37,125 bases of DNA from an uncultured Dialister sp. (lineage in GTDB: Bacteria > Bacillota > Negativicutes > Veillonellales > Dialisteraceae), in NCBI GenBank assembly GCA_900543165.1, contig UQQQ01000018.1, positions 1 through 37,125 of the forward strand, in the 5' to 3' direction. The position numbers and the translations under genes were made by a program. The notes beneath the pieces were generated by a model that was given only the letters and a program-made list of their open reading frames with translations, had not been told where the DNA came from and searched no databases. This document shows positions 7,387 through 16,622 of the stretch, in pieces (the first letter of the stretch is position 1; each line of letters opens with the position of its first letter).

Positions 7387-7418
7387 ACATCATTTCCCTT
7401 TTCAAAGGAGGATACCCT

Positions 7419-8933
7419 ATGTATGCACAAGTATTGGGCTCGACCACGTTCGGTCTGAACGGCCATGTGATCGGCGTCGAAGTCGACATCAATAAGAATT
7501 TTCCCTCCTTTGACATCGTGGGACTTCCGACAACGGCGGTCAAAGAGTCGAAGGAGCGCGTGCACTCTGCCATCCGGAATTCCGGCTATCACTTCCCGGT
7601 CGATAAAGTGACGGTGAATCTGGCTCCGGCCGACCTCAAGAAAGATGGCTCCGGATTGGATCTTCCGATCGCGGTCGGCCTTCTGGCTGCGAGCGGCGAT
7701 GTCGCGAAAGAAGCGCTCGAAGGGATCATGTTCATCGGAGAGCTTTCGCTCAAAGGAGAAATCCGCCCGGTACCCGGCATTCTCTCCATGGTCCTTGCGG
7801 GACGCGAAGCGGGGATTTCTAAATTCGTCATGGCTGAAGAAGTGATTGGCGAAGCACTCCTTTGTGAGAACATTACGGTCTATGGACCGAAGACTTTCAG
7901 GGATCTGGTGGAATTTCTCTGCGGCCGCCAAGAGATGGCACCGGCAGAGCGCAACGAGACGCGCCGTGAAGTCATGAGCGATGTAGACTACGCAGAAGTA
8001 CAGGGGCAGATCCTTGCCAAGAAAGCGATGGAAATCGCAGCCGCCGGCGCGCACAATGTACTGATGACAGGGCCGCCGGGTTCGGGGAAAACGATGCTGG
8101 CCCGCCGTATCACGACCATCCTTCCGCCGATGACGCGGGAAGAAGCACTCGAAGTGACGAAGATCTACAGCGTCGCCGGCCTCTATAAAGCAGAAGACAT
8201 CATGCGGGAGCGCCCGTTTAGAAGTCCGCACCATACGATCTCTATGGCAGGGCTCATCGGCGGTGGCAGTATCCCAAGACCGGGGGAAGTGACACTGGCC
8301 CACCGCGGCGTGCTCTTTCTAGACGAATTGCCCGAATTTCCAAGAACGGTGCTGGAAGTCCTGCGACAGCCTCTGGAAGACAGAGAAGTACATATTTCGC
8401 GTGTGAATGCAGCCTTCACCTATCCGGCGGATTTTATTTTGATAGCGGCGATGAACCCTTGCCCTTGCGGATACCTTGGAGATCCGCAGCGAGAATGTAC
8501 CTGTACGGACGGAGAAATCCGCCGGTACGGGCAGAAAATCTCCGGGCCGCTTCTTGACCGCATCGATCTGCATGTCTGTGTCATGCGCCCGAAATACAGT
8601 GAGCTCACCGCGACCATTCAGGGCGAGCCTTCCTGTGATATCGCAAAGCGTGTCGCAGAGGCGCGGGCTGTGCAGGCGGAGCGTCTCTCGCGCTGGCATA
8701 TGCAGAACAACGCGCAGATGGGGCATCGCCAGCTGAAGGAGACTTGCCTGCTCGACCAGGAGGGGACGGACATGCTGCGTGTCGTCTTCGAAAAGCTGCA
8801 CCTTTCGGCCAGAAGCTATGATCGCATCATTAAAGTCGCACGGACGATTGCGGATCTTGCGGGTTCCGATCAGATCCGCTCCGAGCATGTCGCTGAGGCG
8901 ATCAGTTTCAGAAATATGATGAACGGAAAGTGA
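7419..8933 (+). CDS. comM: ComM/YifB family AAA+ ATPase (Mg-chelatase-like)
   Basis: Protein of 504 residues. An N-terminal Lon-protease-like domain (FDIVGLPTTAVKESKERV near 30) is followed by an AAA+ module with Walker A GPPGSGKT at 218-225 and Walker B VLFLDELPEF near 300. A cysteine-rich NPCPCGYLGDPQRECTC segment near 346 and a C-terminal helical domain complete the family plan. ComM is a hexameric branch-migration helicase that helps integrate incoming DNA during transformation, shown in Vibrio and Acinetobacter. With dprA downstream this points to DNA uptake and recombination. The ATG follows AAAGGAGG. Confidence 0.94.
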   Translation: MYAQVLGSTTFGLNGHVIGVEVDINKNFPSFDIVGLPTTAVKESKERVHSAIRNSGYHFPVDKVTVNLAPADLKKDGSGLDLPIAVGLLAASGDVAKEALEGIMFIGELSLKGEIRPVPGILSMVLAGREAGISKFVMAEEVIGEALLCENITVYGPKTFRDLVEFLCGRQEMAPAERNETRREVMSDVDYAEVQGQILAKKAMEIAAAGAHNVLMTGPPGSGKTMLARRITTILPPMTREEALEVTKIYSVAGLYKAEDIMRERPFRSPHHTISMAGLIGGGSIPRPGEVTLAHRGVLFLDELPEFPRTVLEVLRQPLEDREVHISRVNAAFTYPADFILIAAMNPCPCGYLGDPQRECTCTDGEIRRYGQKISGPLLDRIDLHVCVMRPKYSELTATIQGEPSCDIAKRVAEARAVQAERLSRWHMQNNAQMGHRQLKETCLLDQEGTDMLRVVFEKLHLSARSYDRIIKVARTIADLAGSDQIRSEHVAEAISFRNMMNGK

Positions 8934-8949
8934 GAGAGTGTTGTTGGTA

Positions 8950-9232
8950 GTTGTTGGTTTCCCTAGAAATTAGTGGCTAGGGATGAGTGGCTAGGGATTA
9001 GGAGCAAGCGGTGATCGAAATAGCGCAGTTAGCACGCTGACCGTTCTGCAAGAGAGATCCCTCGACTACGCTCGGGATGACGACGGTGCGAAGCGCTATC
9101 AAAATTCTGCGGCGCTATATAAATATGATGCGCCGCACCACCATTTCGCATTTCTCATTTCTAATTTCTCATTCAAGCGAAGCTTTTATCCCCAATCAAG
9201 GGGCGATACGCCCCACGGGCTAACCCCATTGA
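8950..9232 (-). repeat. Composite intergenic repeat, copy 5
   Basis: Units 'agtggctagggatgagtggc' open the copy. A reverse copy of the copy 3a segment follows ('caagcggtgatcgaaatagc' to 'gctcgggatgacgacgg', 9005-9081), then the hairpin, the 'catttctcatttctaatttc' tract, and 'cgggctaacccc' 14 bp before dprA. Confidence 0.75.
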
Positions 9233-9245
9233 CAAGGAGAATCCC

Positions 9246-10337
9246 ATGGATATTTATGCTGCTGCCCTTCCGGGCTGTCCGCGGCTGGGCGCGAAGCACA
9301 TGCGGGCTTTGATGGACTATTTCGAGACGGCGGAAGATGTATGGAAAGCATCGGCGGAGGCTGTCGAAAAGTCACACATCTTGACAGGAAAGACGCTGGC
9401 TGCTTTTCTGTCCTATAGAAATGAGACGAGTCTGGAACAAATCGAAGAGAAGCTCTACCAGCTGGATATCCGCTGCTCTACCTTTGAGGATAGTGACTAT
9501 CCGCCGCTTCTGGCGCAGACGGCGAATCCGCCGGCGGTACTCTTTTATCGCGGCGCACTGCCCTGCTGGGAGCGGGCTGTGGCGATCGTTGGTTCGCGCA
9601 AAGCGACGGCATACGGGATCGAGACGGCGCACCAGCTCGCCAAAGAGCTCTCTGCGGCCGGGATCACGATCGTTTCCGGCGGAGCGCGAGGAATCGACAG
9701 TGCATCACATACGGGTGCGATGGAAGGCGGAGCGCCGACGGTGGTTGTGCTGGCGTGCGGTCTGGACCGCGTATATCCTCCGGAGAATCGGAATCTTTTC
9801 CATCAGGTGATAGAGAGCGGCGGGACGATGATTTCCGAGTACCCGCCCGGTACGCCGCCGCTTGGCCGCCAGTTTCCTGCGAGAAACCGCATCATCGCAG
9901 GGATGAGCCGCGGGATACTCGTCGTAGAAGCGGCGGAACGGAGCGGCTCGCTCATTACGTCTGACTTTGCTTTGGAGGAAGGGCGCGATGTCTTCTCTGT
10001 CCCGGGGAGCATCTGGCTGCCTTCCTGCAAGGGGACGAATCAGCTCATCCGAAACGGTGCCATCTGCTGTACGTCGGCGGATGACATCCTCGCCGAGTAT
10101 GGATGGAAGGAAGAAGAGAATAAAAAATCTGAAAAAGGTTTCCTTGAACAGTTGACATTGGAGGAAGAATTGGTGTATCGTTTCTGCTGTACAGAAAATG
10201 AAGTGACGTCAGAGGAAATCCTGCAGCAGTCCGGCCTGTCTGTAGTCAAGCTGACTATGCTGCTGCTTCAGCTTCAGCTGAAGGGGTATATCAGAGAGGT
10301 CGGCTCAGGGCGATACATCGTGACGAGGAAAGACTAA
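9246..10337 (+). CDS. dprA: DNA-processing protein DprA
   Basis: Single-stranded-DNA-binding protein of 363 residues that loads RecA onto incoming DNA during transformation. The N-terminal helical domain is followed by the Rossmann-like core: AIVGSRKATAYG, VSGGARGIDSASHTGAM, then CGLDRVYPPENRNLF, FPARNRIIAGMSRGILVVEA and SGSLITSDFALEEGRDVFSVPG. A short C-terminal winged-helix-like segment (about 305-360) closes it. The ATG follows AAGGAG. The gene heads the dprA-topA-trmFO order common in Bacillota. Its stop codon abuts a MITE-like element. Confidence 0.96.
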   Translation: MDIYAAALPGCPRLGAKHMRALMDYFETAEDVWKASAEAVEKSHILTGKTLAAFLSYRNETSLEQIEEKLYQLDIRCSTFEDSDYPPLLAQTANPPAVLFYRGALPCWERAVAIVGSRKATAYGIETAHQLAKELSAAGITIVSGGARGIDSASHTGAMEGGAPTVVVLACGLDRVYPPENRNLFHQVIESGGTMISEYPPGTPPLGRQFPARNRIIAGMSRGILVVEAAERSGSLITSDFALEEGRDVFSVPGSIWLPSCKGTNQLIRNGAICCTSADDILAEYGWKEEENKKSEKGFLEQLTLEEELVYRFCCTENEVTSEEILQQSGLSVVKLTMLLLQLQLKGYIREVGSGRYIVTRKD

Positions 10338-10497
10338 AGGAAACGCTGATTCAATCGCAGAATCAGATTTCATATGGATTTTTTACATAACTTCGTCATC
10401 ATTTTCCTTACATAGCTCGCTATTCGCGTCAGATGATTCCTTGCTCTGTATAAAAATCCAAGAATGAAATCTGACAACGATTTAATCAGTGTTTCCC
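10338..10497 (+). mobile_element. MITE-like element, family B, copy 2
   Basis: About 160 bp with ends GGAAACGCTGATTCAATCG and CGATTTAATCAGTGTTTCCC, in the same orientation as the 6243-6403 copy and similar to it along its length. It begins directly at the dprA stop codon. Confidence 0.75.
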
Positions 10498-10498
10498 T

Positions 10499-10854
10499 AA
10501 GTTTGAAAGCAGGGATGCGTGGCTAGGGATTAGGAGTGACTGGTGACCGGGATTCTCTGGCATCGTCATCCCGAGCGTAGCCCTCGATCTCTACTGCACT
10601 GCGGGAATCTGCGTGTATGCGCCGGGGGAAAAAACGATGTCCTGGCGCTGTCTTATATCAGGCAATGAGCATTCTGCAATAAAGATTTCTCGGCTACGCT
10701 CGGAATGACGACGGCGCGAAGCGCTATCAAAACTCCGCGGCGCTTCATTATTTTTGGTGCCGCACCACCATTTCTCATTTCTAATTTCTCATTCAAGCGA
10801 AGCTTTCACCCGCCATCAAAGGGCGACCCGTCCCACGGGCTAACCCTGAACCCA
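10499..10854 (-). repeat. Composite intergenic repeat, copy 6
   Basis: Starts 'gtttgaaagcagggatgcgt', then 'ggctagggattaggagtgac', two 'gtcatcccgagcgtagc'-like segments in opposite orientation (about 10563 and 10690), the hairpin GCGGCGC, the 'catttctcatttctaatttc' tract, and 'cgggctaaccctgaaccc'. It ends 16 bp before the topA Shine-Dalgarno. Confidence 0.75.
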
Positions 10855-10879
10855 TTTTATTTACCCCAGGAGGATCCAA

Positions 10880-13198
10880 GTGCCTATTACTAGAACGATA
10901 ACGATCGAAAAGAAGAAGACCCGTCGCACACGGCAGGTCGCATTTAAAAGAAAGCCGAATCCCAAAGGCAAGCACCTGGTCGTGGTGGAATCCCCGGCCA
11001 AGGCGAAGACCATCGAGCGCATCTTAGGACCGGACTACAAAGTCATGGCGTCCATGGGACACCTGCGTGATCTCCCCAAGCGTACCATGGGGGTCGACAT
11101 AGAGAAAGGTTTCACGCCGGAGTACGTCAATTCGACGGATCGGGCGAATGTCATCAAAGATCTGCAGAAAGCGGCGAACCAGTGCTGCGATATCCTTCTG
11201 GCAACGGACCCTGATCGCGAAGGCGAAGCGATCTCCTGGCATCTGTCGAAACTTCTGGATGTGAATCCGGAAGACAAGGTGCGTATCGCTTTCCATGAGA
11301 TCACGCCGCCGGCGATCCGTGAAGCGATCCAAGATCCGGAGCCGATCGATCTTGACCGTGTCGATGCCCAGCAGGCACGCCGCGTCCTCGACCGTCTGGT
11401 GGGCTACAAGCTCTCGCCATGGCTGTGGCGGCAGGTCTACCGCGGTCTCTCCGCGGGCCGTGTGCAGTCGGTCGCGACTAGGCTTATCTGCGAAAGAGAA
11501 GAGGAAATCCGTGCTTTTGTCCCTGTCGAGTACTGGACGATCGAGGCCTTGTACAAGACGGAGAAAAATGAACCCTTCAAAGCGAAGCTAACCCAGATCG
11601 ATGGGAAGGATGCGGAACTCCATAACGGGGAGGAGACGGATGCCGCAGTCAAAGGGATCGAGGGAAAAGAGGCGGAAGTCACCGCTGTCACGAAGTCCAG
11701 AAAGCAGCGCAAGACAAAGCCGCCCTACACCACCTCCACCATGCAGCAGGATGCCGTCAACAAGCTGAATTTCAGCTCGAAGAAAACGATGATGCTTGCG
11801 CAGAACCTGTATGAAGGCGTAGAAATCCCCGGGCATGGCCACGTGGGGCTTATCACATACATGCGTACCGACTCCACCCGTATTTCTGATGAAATGATCA
11901 AGCAGGTGCGCCCGTATATTTCCGAAACCTATGGGGAAAACTACCTGCCGGCGAAGCCGAATGTTTTCAGCAAGTCGAAAGAAGCGCAGGATGCCCATGA
12001 AGCCATCCGTCCGACCAGCCTTTCCTTCCCGCCGTCTGCGCTCTCGGGCATCCTTTCCCGTGACCAGCTCCGTCTCTATACACTGATCTGGAATCGGTTC
12101 ATCGCGTCCCAGATGGCACCGCAGATCCAGCAGAGTACGAGTGCGATGCTCCAGTGCGGCATCTATACGCTGAAAGCAACGGGCGTGCATGTCCTCTTCG
12201 ACGGCTTTACCATCATGCAGCCGTCGAAAAAGAAAGACAGCGAGGAAAGTGATTTCCTGCCGCCGCTCAAAAAAGGCGACATCGTCAAAAATGCCAAAGT
12301 CAATGGCGAGCAGCATTTCACCGCGCCGCCGCCCAGATATACAGAAGCGAGCCTCATCAAGACACTCGAAGAAAAAGGCATCGGCCGTCCGTCCACCTAT
12401 GCGCCGATCCTGGATACCATCCAGAAGAGACGCTATGTGACGAAGGAAAATAAGCAATTCGTTCCGACAGAAGTCGGATTCAAAGTGACGGAGCTTTTGA
12501 AAAAATATTTCGAAGGCATCATCAATGTCGACTTCACGGCGAATCTGGAAAACTGGCTCGATAAGATTGCCGAAGGCAAAGCCACCTACAAAAAAGTCAT
12601 GACAGACTTCTACAAAGTCTTCGAGGCCGAGCTTGAGTCGGCGAATGTAGAAGCAGAAAAGGATAAGAAGGAGAATCAGGAAGTCTCTGATGTCACCTGT
12701 GAGAAATGCGGCGCGAAGATGATCGTGAAAATGGGCCGCTATGGGAAATATCTCGCCTGCCCGAATTATCCGAACTGCAAGAACATCAAGCCGTACAGCC
12801 TTGCCGAAGGGCCGGAAGAGGTATCGGATGTGAAATGCGATGCCTGCGGTACGCTCATGGTCTACCGCACGGGCCCCTATGGCCGCTACCTGAAATGTCC
12901 TTCCTGCGGCGCGAATAAAGCCATCGTGATCGACACGGGCATCGTCTGTCCGAAGTGCCATGAGGGTCATATGGTGCAGCGCAGAAGCCATCGCGGCCGC
13001 ATTTTCTACGGATGCAGCCGCTACCCGAAGTGCGACATGGCGCTCTGGAATGAGCCGATCAACCAGTTCTGTGAGACTTGCGGTGCCATCATGACGAAGA
13101 AAACCTATAAAACGGGCAAAGAAGTCATTTCCTGCTCAAATCCTGACTGTCCGACCCATCCGAAGCGGAAAACGAGAGCAAAGAAAGAGGAGAAGTGA
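10880..13198 (+). CDS. topA: DNA topoisomerase I
   Basis: Type IA topoisomerase of 772 residues that relaxes negative supercoils. The TOPRIM domain begins HLVVVESPAKAKTIE near residue 34 and contains DPDREGEAISWH. The active-site tyrosine is Tyr327 in LITYMRTDSTRIS. Four C-terminal CxxC...C zinc-ribbon modules are visible from about residue 610: CEKCGAKM, CDACGTLM, CPKCHEGH and CETCGAIM. The start is GTG, set by CCAGGAGG seven bases upstream. A basic extension of about 32 residues (RTITIEKKKTRRTRQVAFKR) precedes the TOPRIM domain, which is more than most TopA proteins have. It follows dprA across a repeat and lies before trmFO. Confidence 0.97.
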   Translation: MPITRTITIEKKKTRRTRQVAFKRKPNPKGKHLVVVESPAKAKTIERILGPDYKVMASMGHLRDLPKRTMGVDIEKGFTPEYVNSTDRANVIKDLQKAANQCCDILLATDPDREGEAISWHLSKLLDVNPEDKVRIAFHEITPPAIREAIQDPEPIDLDRVDAQQARRVLDRLVGYKLSPWLWRQVYRGLSAGRVQSVATRLICEREEEIRAFVPVEYWTIEALYKTEKNEPFKAKLTQIDGKDAELHNGEETDAAVKGIEGKEAEVTAVTKSRKQRKTKPPYTTSTMQQDAVNKLNFSSKKTMMLAQNLYEGVEIPGHGHVGLITYMRTDSTRISDEMIKQVRPYISETYGENYLPAKPNVFSKSKEAQDAHEAIRPTSLSFPPSALSGILSRDQLRLYTLIWNRFIASQMAPQIQQSTSAMLQCGIYTLKATGVHVLFDGFTIMQPSKKKDSEESDFLPPLKKGDIVKNAKVNGEQHFTAPPPRYTEASLIKTLEEKGIGRPSTYAPILDTIQKRRYVTKENKQFVPTEVGFKVTELLKKYFEGIINVDFTANLENWLDKIAEGKATYKKVMTDFYKVFEAELESANVEAEKDKKENQEVSDVTCEKCGAKMIVKMGRYGKYLACPNYPNCKNIKPYSLAEGPEEVSDVKCDACGTLMVYRTGPYGRYLKCPSCGANKAIVIDTGIVCPKCHEGHMVQRRSHRGRIFYGCSRYPKCDMALWNEPINQFCETCGAIMTKKTYKTGKEVISCSNPDCPTHPKRKTRAKKEEK

Positions 13199-13655
13199 CT
13201 AGGGAGTAGGAGCTGCAAGAGACTGGTGACTGGTGACTGGGAGATACCAGACTCTTTCGTATCGTCATTTCGAGCGAAGTGAGAAATCTTTCTTGCAGAC
13301 CGGTAAACGATGTATGTGTGAAAGTAGGGATGAGTGACTAGGGATTAGGGATTAGGAGTGACTGGTGACTGGAATGCCTTTTTCGGACATCGCTCAATTT
13401 ATACTCCGCGGTGCTCTATTATTTTTGCGCCGTGCTGCTTAGCCTTCTACGCATAGGGAAGGGGGACCGTGCCAGCGGCGCTCGGGTACTGCCGTACATC
13501 GCCTGCTTGAAACGCATTTTCCCAGCCTTTTTCATCCCGCCAGTGCCCTATCCGCCCCTTCGGGGCACCTTCCCCTTGAGGGGAAGGCTATTCATACTAC
13601 CGGCGAAGCCGCCACCACAACCCTGAACCCTCAACCCACAAACCTGAACCTATAA
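13199..13655 (-). repeat. Composite intergenic repeat, copy 7, with a second hairpin-rich repeat
   Basis: Two 'gactagggattagg...gactggtgactgg' arrays (13199-13240 and 13324-13371) flank a 'cgtcatttcgagcgaagtg' segment. A degenerate hairpin body follows. From about 13540 a different repeat appears with nested hairpins ('ccgccccttcggggcacc', then 'ttccccttgaggggaagg'), related to the interior of the element at 28073-28342. No coding region is credible here. Confidence 0.65.
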
Positions 13656-13666
13656 AGGAGACTTAT

Positions 13667-14968
13667 ATGACAGACCATATCACCGTCGTCGGTGCGGGCC
13701 TTGCCGGAAGCGAAGCGGTCTGGCAGCTCGCGGAGATGGGAATCCCGGTGACACTCATCGAGATGCGTCCCACCAAGCAGACACCGGCGCACCATACATC
13801 CTATTTTGCAGAGCTTGTCTGCAGCAATTCTCTTCGGGCTGCGGCGATGACGAATGCCGTCGGCCTCCTGAAAGAAGAAATGAGACATCTTCACTCCCTC
13901 ATCATGGATGCCGCGGATACACACAGCGTCCCGGCGGGCGGAGCGCTTGCGGTCGACCGCATGGGCTATGCGAAAGCCGTGACGGAGAAGGTGAAGAATC
14001 ACCCACTGATTTCCGTCGTGGAAGAAGAGGTGAAGGAGCTTCCGAAGGACGGGATCACCATCATCGCGACGGGGCCGCTCACAGAAGGCGCTCTGGCAGA
14101 GTCCATCGAAGCCTTCTGCGGCGGGGAGGGCTTTCATTTTTATGATGCGGCGGCGCCCATCGTGACGAAGGAGTCGCTTGATATGGACGTGGTGTATCGC
14201 ATGTCCCGCTACAATAAGGGCGAAGCGGCGTACCTGAATTGCCCGATGAATGAGCAGGAGTACAAGGCTTTCCGTGAAGCGCTCTGTGAAGCGGAGATGG
14301 CACCGGTACATGGCTTTGAAAATAAAAAAGTCTTCGAAGGCTGCATGCCGATCGAAGTCATGGCATCGCGCGGGGAAGACACGATGCGTTTCGGCCCGAT
14401 GAAGCCGGTAGGACTGCCCGACCCGCGCACAGGGAAGGATCCCTATGCGGTTGTCCAGCTCCGCCAGGATAATGAGGAAGACACCATGTACAACATCGTC
14501 GGCTTCCAGACGCATCTCAAATGGGGAGAGCAGAAGCGCGTCTTCGGCATGATCCCGGGACTTTCGCATGCGGAATTCATCCGTTATGGTGTGATGCATA
14601 GAAATACGTACATCGACTCGCCGGATCTTCTGGATGCGACTATGGAGAGCCGGAAGCAGAGAGGCCTTTTCTTCGCCGGTCAGATGACGGGCGTCGAAGG
14701 ATATGTCGAGTCCGCCGCGTCCGGTATCGTGGCAGCATATGCCGCGGCGGCTCGTTTTCTCGGAAGGGAACCGAAGGTATTTCCAAGAGAAACGGCGATC
14801 GGTGCGCTCTGCCACTATATTTCCCATTTCGATGGAAAGAATTTCCAGCCGATGAATGTGAATTTCGGTCTCATCTCGCCGCTTGAGAAGAGAGTGCCGA
14901 AAAAGGAAAAGAACCAGAAGCTCGCAGAGCGTGCGCTCGCGGCACTGGATGATTTCCTGTCCCGATAG
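13667..14968 (+). CDS. trmFO: Folate-dependent tRNA (uracil-5-)-methyltransferase TrmFO
   Basis: Flavoprotein of 433 residues that makes 5-methyluridine at position 54 of tRNA, using methylenetetrahydrofolate. The N-terminal FAD-binding motif is ITVVGAGLAGSEAVWQLAE. The family sequences RPTKQTPAHHTSYFAELVCSNSLR and the C-terminal FFAGQMTGVEGYVESAASG are present. Length matches the family. The ATG follows AAAGGAG. The xerC-hslVU-codY genes that often follow it elsewhere are absent here; a terminator closes the unit. Confidence 0.97.
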   Translation: MTDHITVVGAGLAGSEAVWQLAEMGIPVTLIEMRPTKQTPAHHTSYFAELVCSNSLRAAAMTNAVGLLKEEMRHLHSLIMDAADTHSVPAGGALAVDRMGYAKAVTEKVKNHPLISVVEEEVKELPKDGITIIATGPLTEGALAESIEAFCGGEGFHFYDAAAPIVTKESLDMDVVYRMSRYNKGEAAYLNCPMNEQEYKAFREALCEAEMAPVHGFENKKVFEGCMPIEVMASRGEDTMRFGPMKPVGLPDPRTGKDPYAVVQLRQDNEEDTMYNIVGFQTHLKWGEQKRVFGMIPGLSHAEFIRYGVMHRNTYIDSPDLLDATMESRKQRGLFFAGQMTGVEGYVESAASGIVAAYAAAARFLGREPKVFPRETAIGALCHYISHFDGKNFQPMNVNFGLISPLEKRVPKKEKNQKLAERALAALDDFLSR

Positions 14969-14974
14969 TTTTTG

Positions 14975-15004
14975 AAAATCCCGCTTTTTACAGGCGGGAT
15001 TTTT
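14975..15004 (+). terminator. Rho-independent terminator after trmFO
   Basis: The arm AAAATCCCGC (14975-14984) pairs with GCGGGATTTT (14994-15003), followed by T residues. It begins seven bases after the trmFO stop. Confidence 0.92.
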
Positions 15005-15029
15005 ATGCTATGTAAGGAGGGGGAGCACA

Positions 15030-15225
15030 CCTCATGATTGCGTTTGAAAGTTTTCCCCGAATGAGGAATAAGGAATGAGGAATGAAGGCGGCGGCGCTTT
15101 GCGCCGATTTTATAAATGGCGATGCCCGAAAGAGGCATTTCAGTCCCTAGCTACTAATCCCTAATCCCTAGCTACCAGTCACTAGTCACCAGCCCCTAGC
15201 CACTCATCCCTGCGTTCAATTTTGA
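15030..15225 (+). repeat. Composite intergenic repeat, copy 8
   Basis: Reads 'ttgcgtttgaaag', then 'gaatgaggaataaggaatga', the hairpin 'gcggcgctttgcgccg', 'atggcgatgcccgaaagagg', and 'ccctagctactaatccctaa' units with CTAG, ending 'actcatccctgcgttcaa'. It stops about 20 bp before the pheS promoter. Confidence 0.8.
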
Positions 15226-15244
15226 GGTTTTCATGGCAAATGAT

Positions 15245-15273
15245 TTGACATTTCTTTCGTTTATCGCTACAAT
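15245..15273 (+). promoter_or_regulatory. Promoter of the pheST operon
   Basis: TTGACA (15245-15250) and TACAAT (15268-15273) with a 17-base spacer. The start near 15280 falls right at the beginning of the T-box leader. Confidence 0.88.
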
Positions 15274-15279
15274 AATCCT

Positions 15280-15496
15280 ATATATTAGAGCGATGAGGAA
15301 GACAGAGTCTTTGGGACATCCTGTAGAGAGCCTGCGGCAGGTGGAAAGCGGGCGGATGGGGGAGACTTATTTCACTTCTGAGCTTCCGGCTGAACGGAGT
15401 AGGTCGGACGCAGGAGCTGCGTTATGGCTTTCGAGTACAAATTAGGGTGGTACCGCGGATATGACTTCGCCCCTTTCGGGGCGGGGTCTTTTTTTA
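15280..15496 (+). promoter_or_regulatory. T-box riboswitch, probably phenylalanine-specific
   Basis: The diagnostic T-box sequence AGGGTGGTACCGCG lies at 15444-15457. Upstream are the AGAGAGCC...GGTGGAA distal stem I elements (around 15325-15345). A TTC triplet at 15371-15373 is the likely specifier for uncharged tRNA-Phe. A terminator hairpin with arms 15463-15473 and 15478-15488 and a T tract ends the leader. Uncharged tRNA would favour the antiterminator and allow pheST transcription. The exact specifier is inferred from position and from the downstream gene. Confidence 0.93.
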
Positions 15497-15556
15497 TTTT
15501 ATTTTCCCGTACTCGCAGCCGGATGGATCCGGCATATCATAGAGGAGGTAAAGTCA

Positions 15557-16603
15557 ATGGAAAGTAAGTTGGACGCATTGAAAGCCAACATGGAAAAAGA
15601 CCTGAATGAGCTGAAAGTTCAGGCGGAGGAGAAAGTCCATGCGGCAGGCGATGAGAAAGCGCTGCAGGATGCCAAAGTTTTCTTCTTGGGAAAGAAGGGC
15701 AAACTCACGGCGATTCTCCGCTCGATGAAAGATCTCTCTGCGGCAGAACGTCCGGTCATCGGGGCTCTGGCAAATACGGTCCGCGAAGATGTGGAAGCGG
15801 TCATCGCAGCCAAAGCAGCTGAGCTCAAGGCAAAGCGTCTCGAAGAACGCATCCGGAGTGAGACGGTCGATATCACGCTGCCGGCCCGTCATCAGAAGGA
15901 AGGACACATCCATCCGCTGGACAAGGCGCTTCGTGAGATCATGAAGTCTTTCATGCGTATGGGTTACTCGGTCGAAGAAGGACCGGAAATCGAGCAGGAC
16001 TACTACAACTTTGAATGCCTGAACCTGCCAAAGGATCATCCGGCCCGTGATATGCAGGACTCTTTCTATATCACGCCGGAGATCCTGCTGCGCACGCACA
16101 CGTCTCCTGTCCAGGCGAGAACGCTTCGCAAGCATGAACCCAATTCCCCGATCCGTATGATCGCACCGGGCAAGGTCTTCCGCTGGGATAATGATGCGAC
16201 CCATTCCCCTGTCTTCCATCAGGTTGAAGGGCTGGTCGTCGATAAGGGCATCAAATTCGCTGATCTGAAAGGTACGCTGGAAATCTTCCTGAAGGATCTT
16301 TTCGGCTCTGATACGAAGATCCGTTTCCGCGCAAGCTACTTCCCATTCACGGAACCATCTGCGGAAGTCGACATTTCCTTCGCAGCCCGCACGCACGATG
16401 AGGGCGGCGACCCGGACTGGCTGGAGATCCTTGGTTGCGGCATGGTTCATCCGATGGTGCTGAAGCTCAATGGATATGATCCGGAAAAGGTCAGTGGCTT
16501 CGCTTTCGGCATGGGTATCGAACGTATCGCCATGCTTCTTTACGGGATCGACGATCTCCGAAATTTCTATGAAAATGATGTCAGATTCCTGAAACAGTTC
16601 TAA
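15557..16603 (+). CDS. pheS: Phenylalanine--tRNA ligase alpha subunit
   Basis: Catalytic subunit of 348 residues of the alpha2-beta2 class II synthetase. The N-terminal coiled-coil (about 1-85) is followed by the catalytic core with HPLDKALREIMKSFMRMGY, class II motif 2 (IRMIAPGKVFRWDNDATHSPVFHQVEGL) and motif 3 (GFAFGMGIERIAMLLYGIDDLR). The ATG at 15557, just after GAGGAGG, gives the usual family length; an in-frame upstream start would run into the leader. It is transcribed through the T-box together with pheT. Confidence 0.97.
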   Translation: MESKLDALKANMEKDLNELKVQAEEKVHAAGDEKALQDAKVFFLGKKGKLTAILRSMKDLSAAERPVIGALANTVREDVEAVIAAKAAELKAKRLEERIRSETVDITLPARHQKEGHIHPLDKALREIMKSFMRMGYSVEEGPEIEQDYYNFECLNLPKDHPARDMQDSFYITPEILLRTHTSPVQARTLRKHEPNSPIRMIAPGKVFRWDNDATHSPVFHQVEGLVVDKGIKFADLKGTLEIFLKDLFGSDTKIRFRASYFPFTEPSAEVDISFAARTHDEGGDPDWLEILGCGMVHPMVLKLNGYDPEKVSGFAFGMGIERIAMLLYGIDDLRNFYENDVRFLKQF

Positions 16604-16622
16604 TCAGAGGGGGATTACATAG

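Noticed and set aside
10705..10893. Small open frames inside the composite repeats (also near 13411-13626 and 15233-15445)
   Set aside because: They lie wholly or largely in repeat or T-box sequence, lack ribosome binding sites and resemble no protein family.
13631..14827. A 398-codon minus-strand frame over trmFO
   Set aside because: Shadow of trmFO; no ribosome binding site and no recognisable domain.
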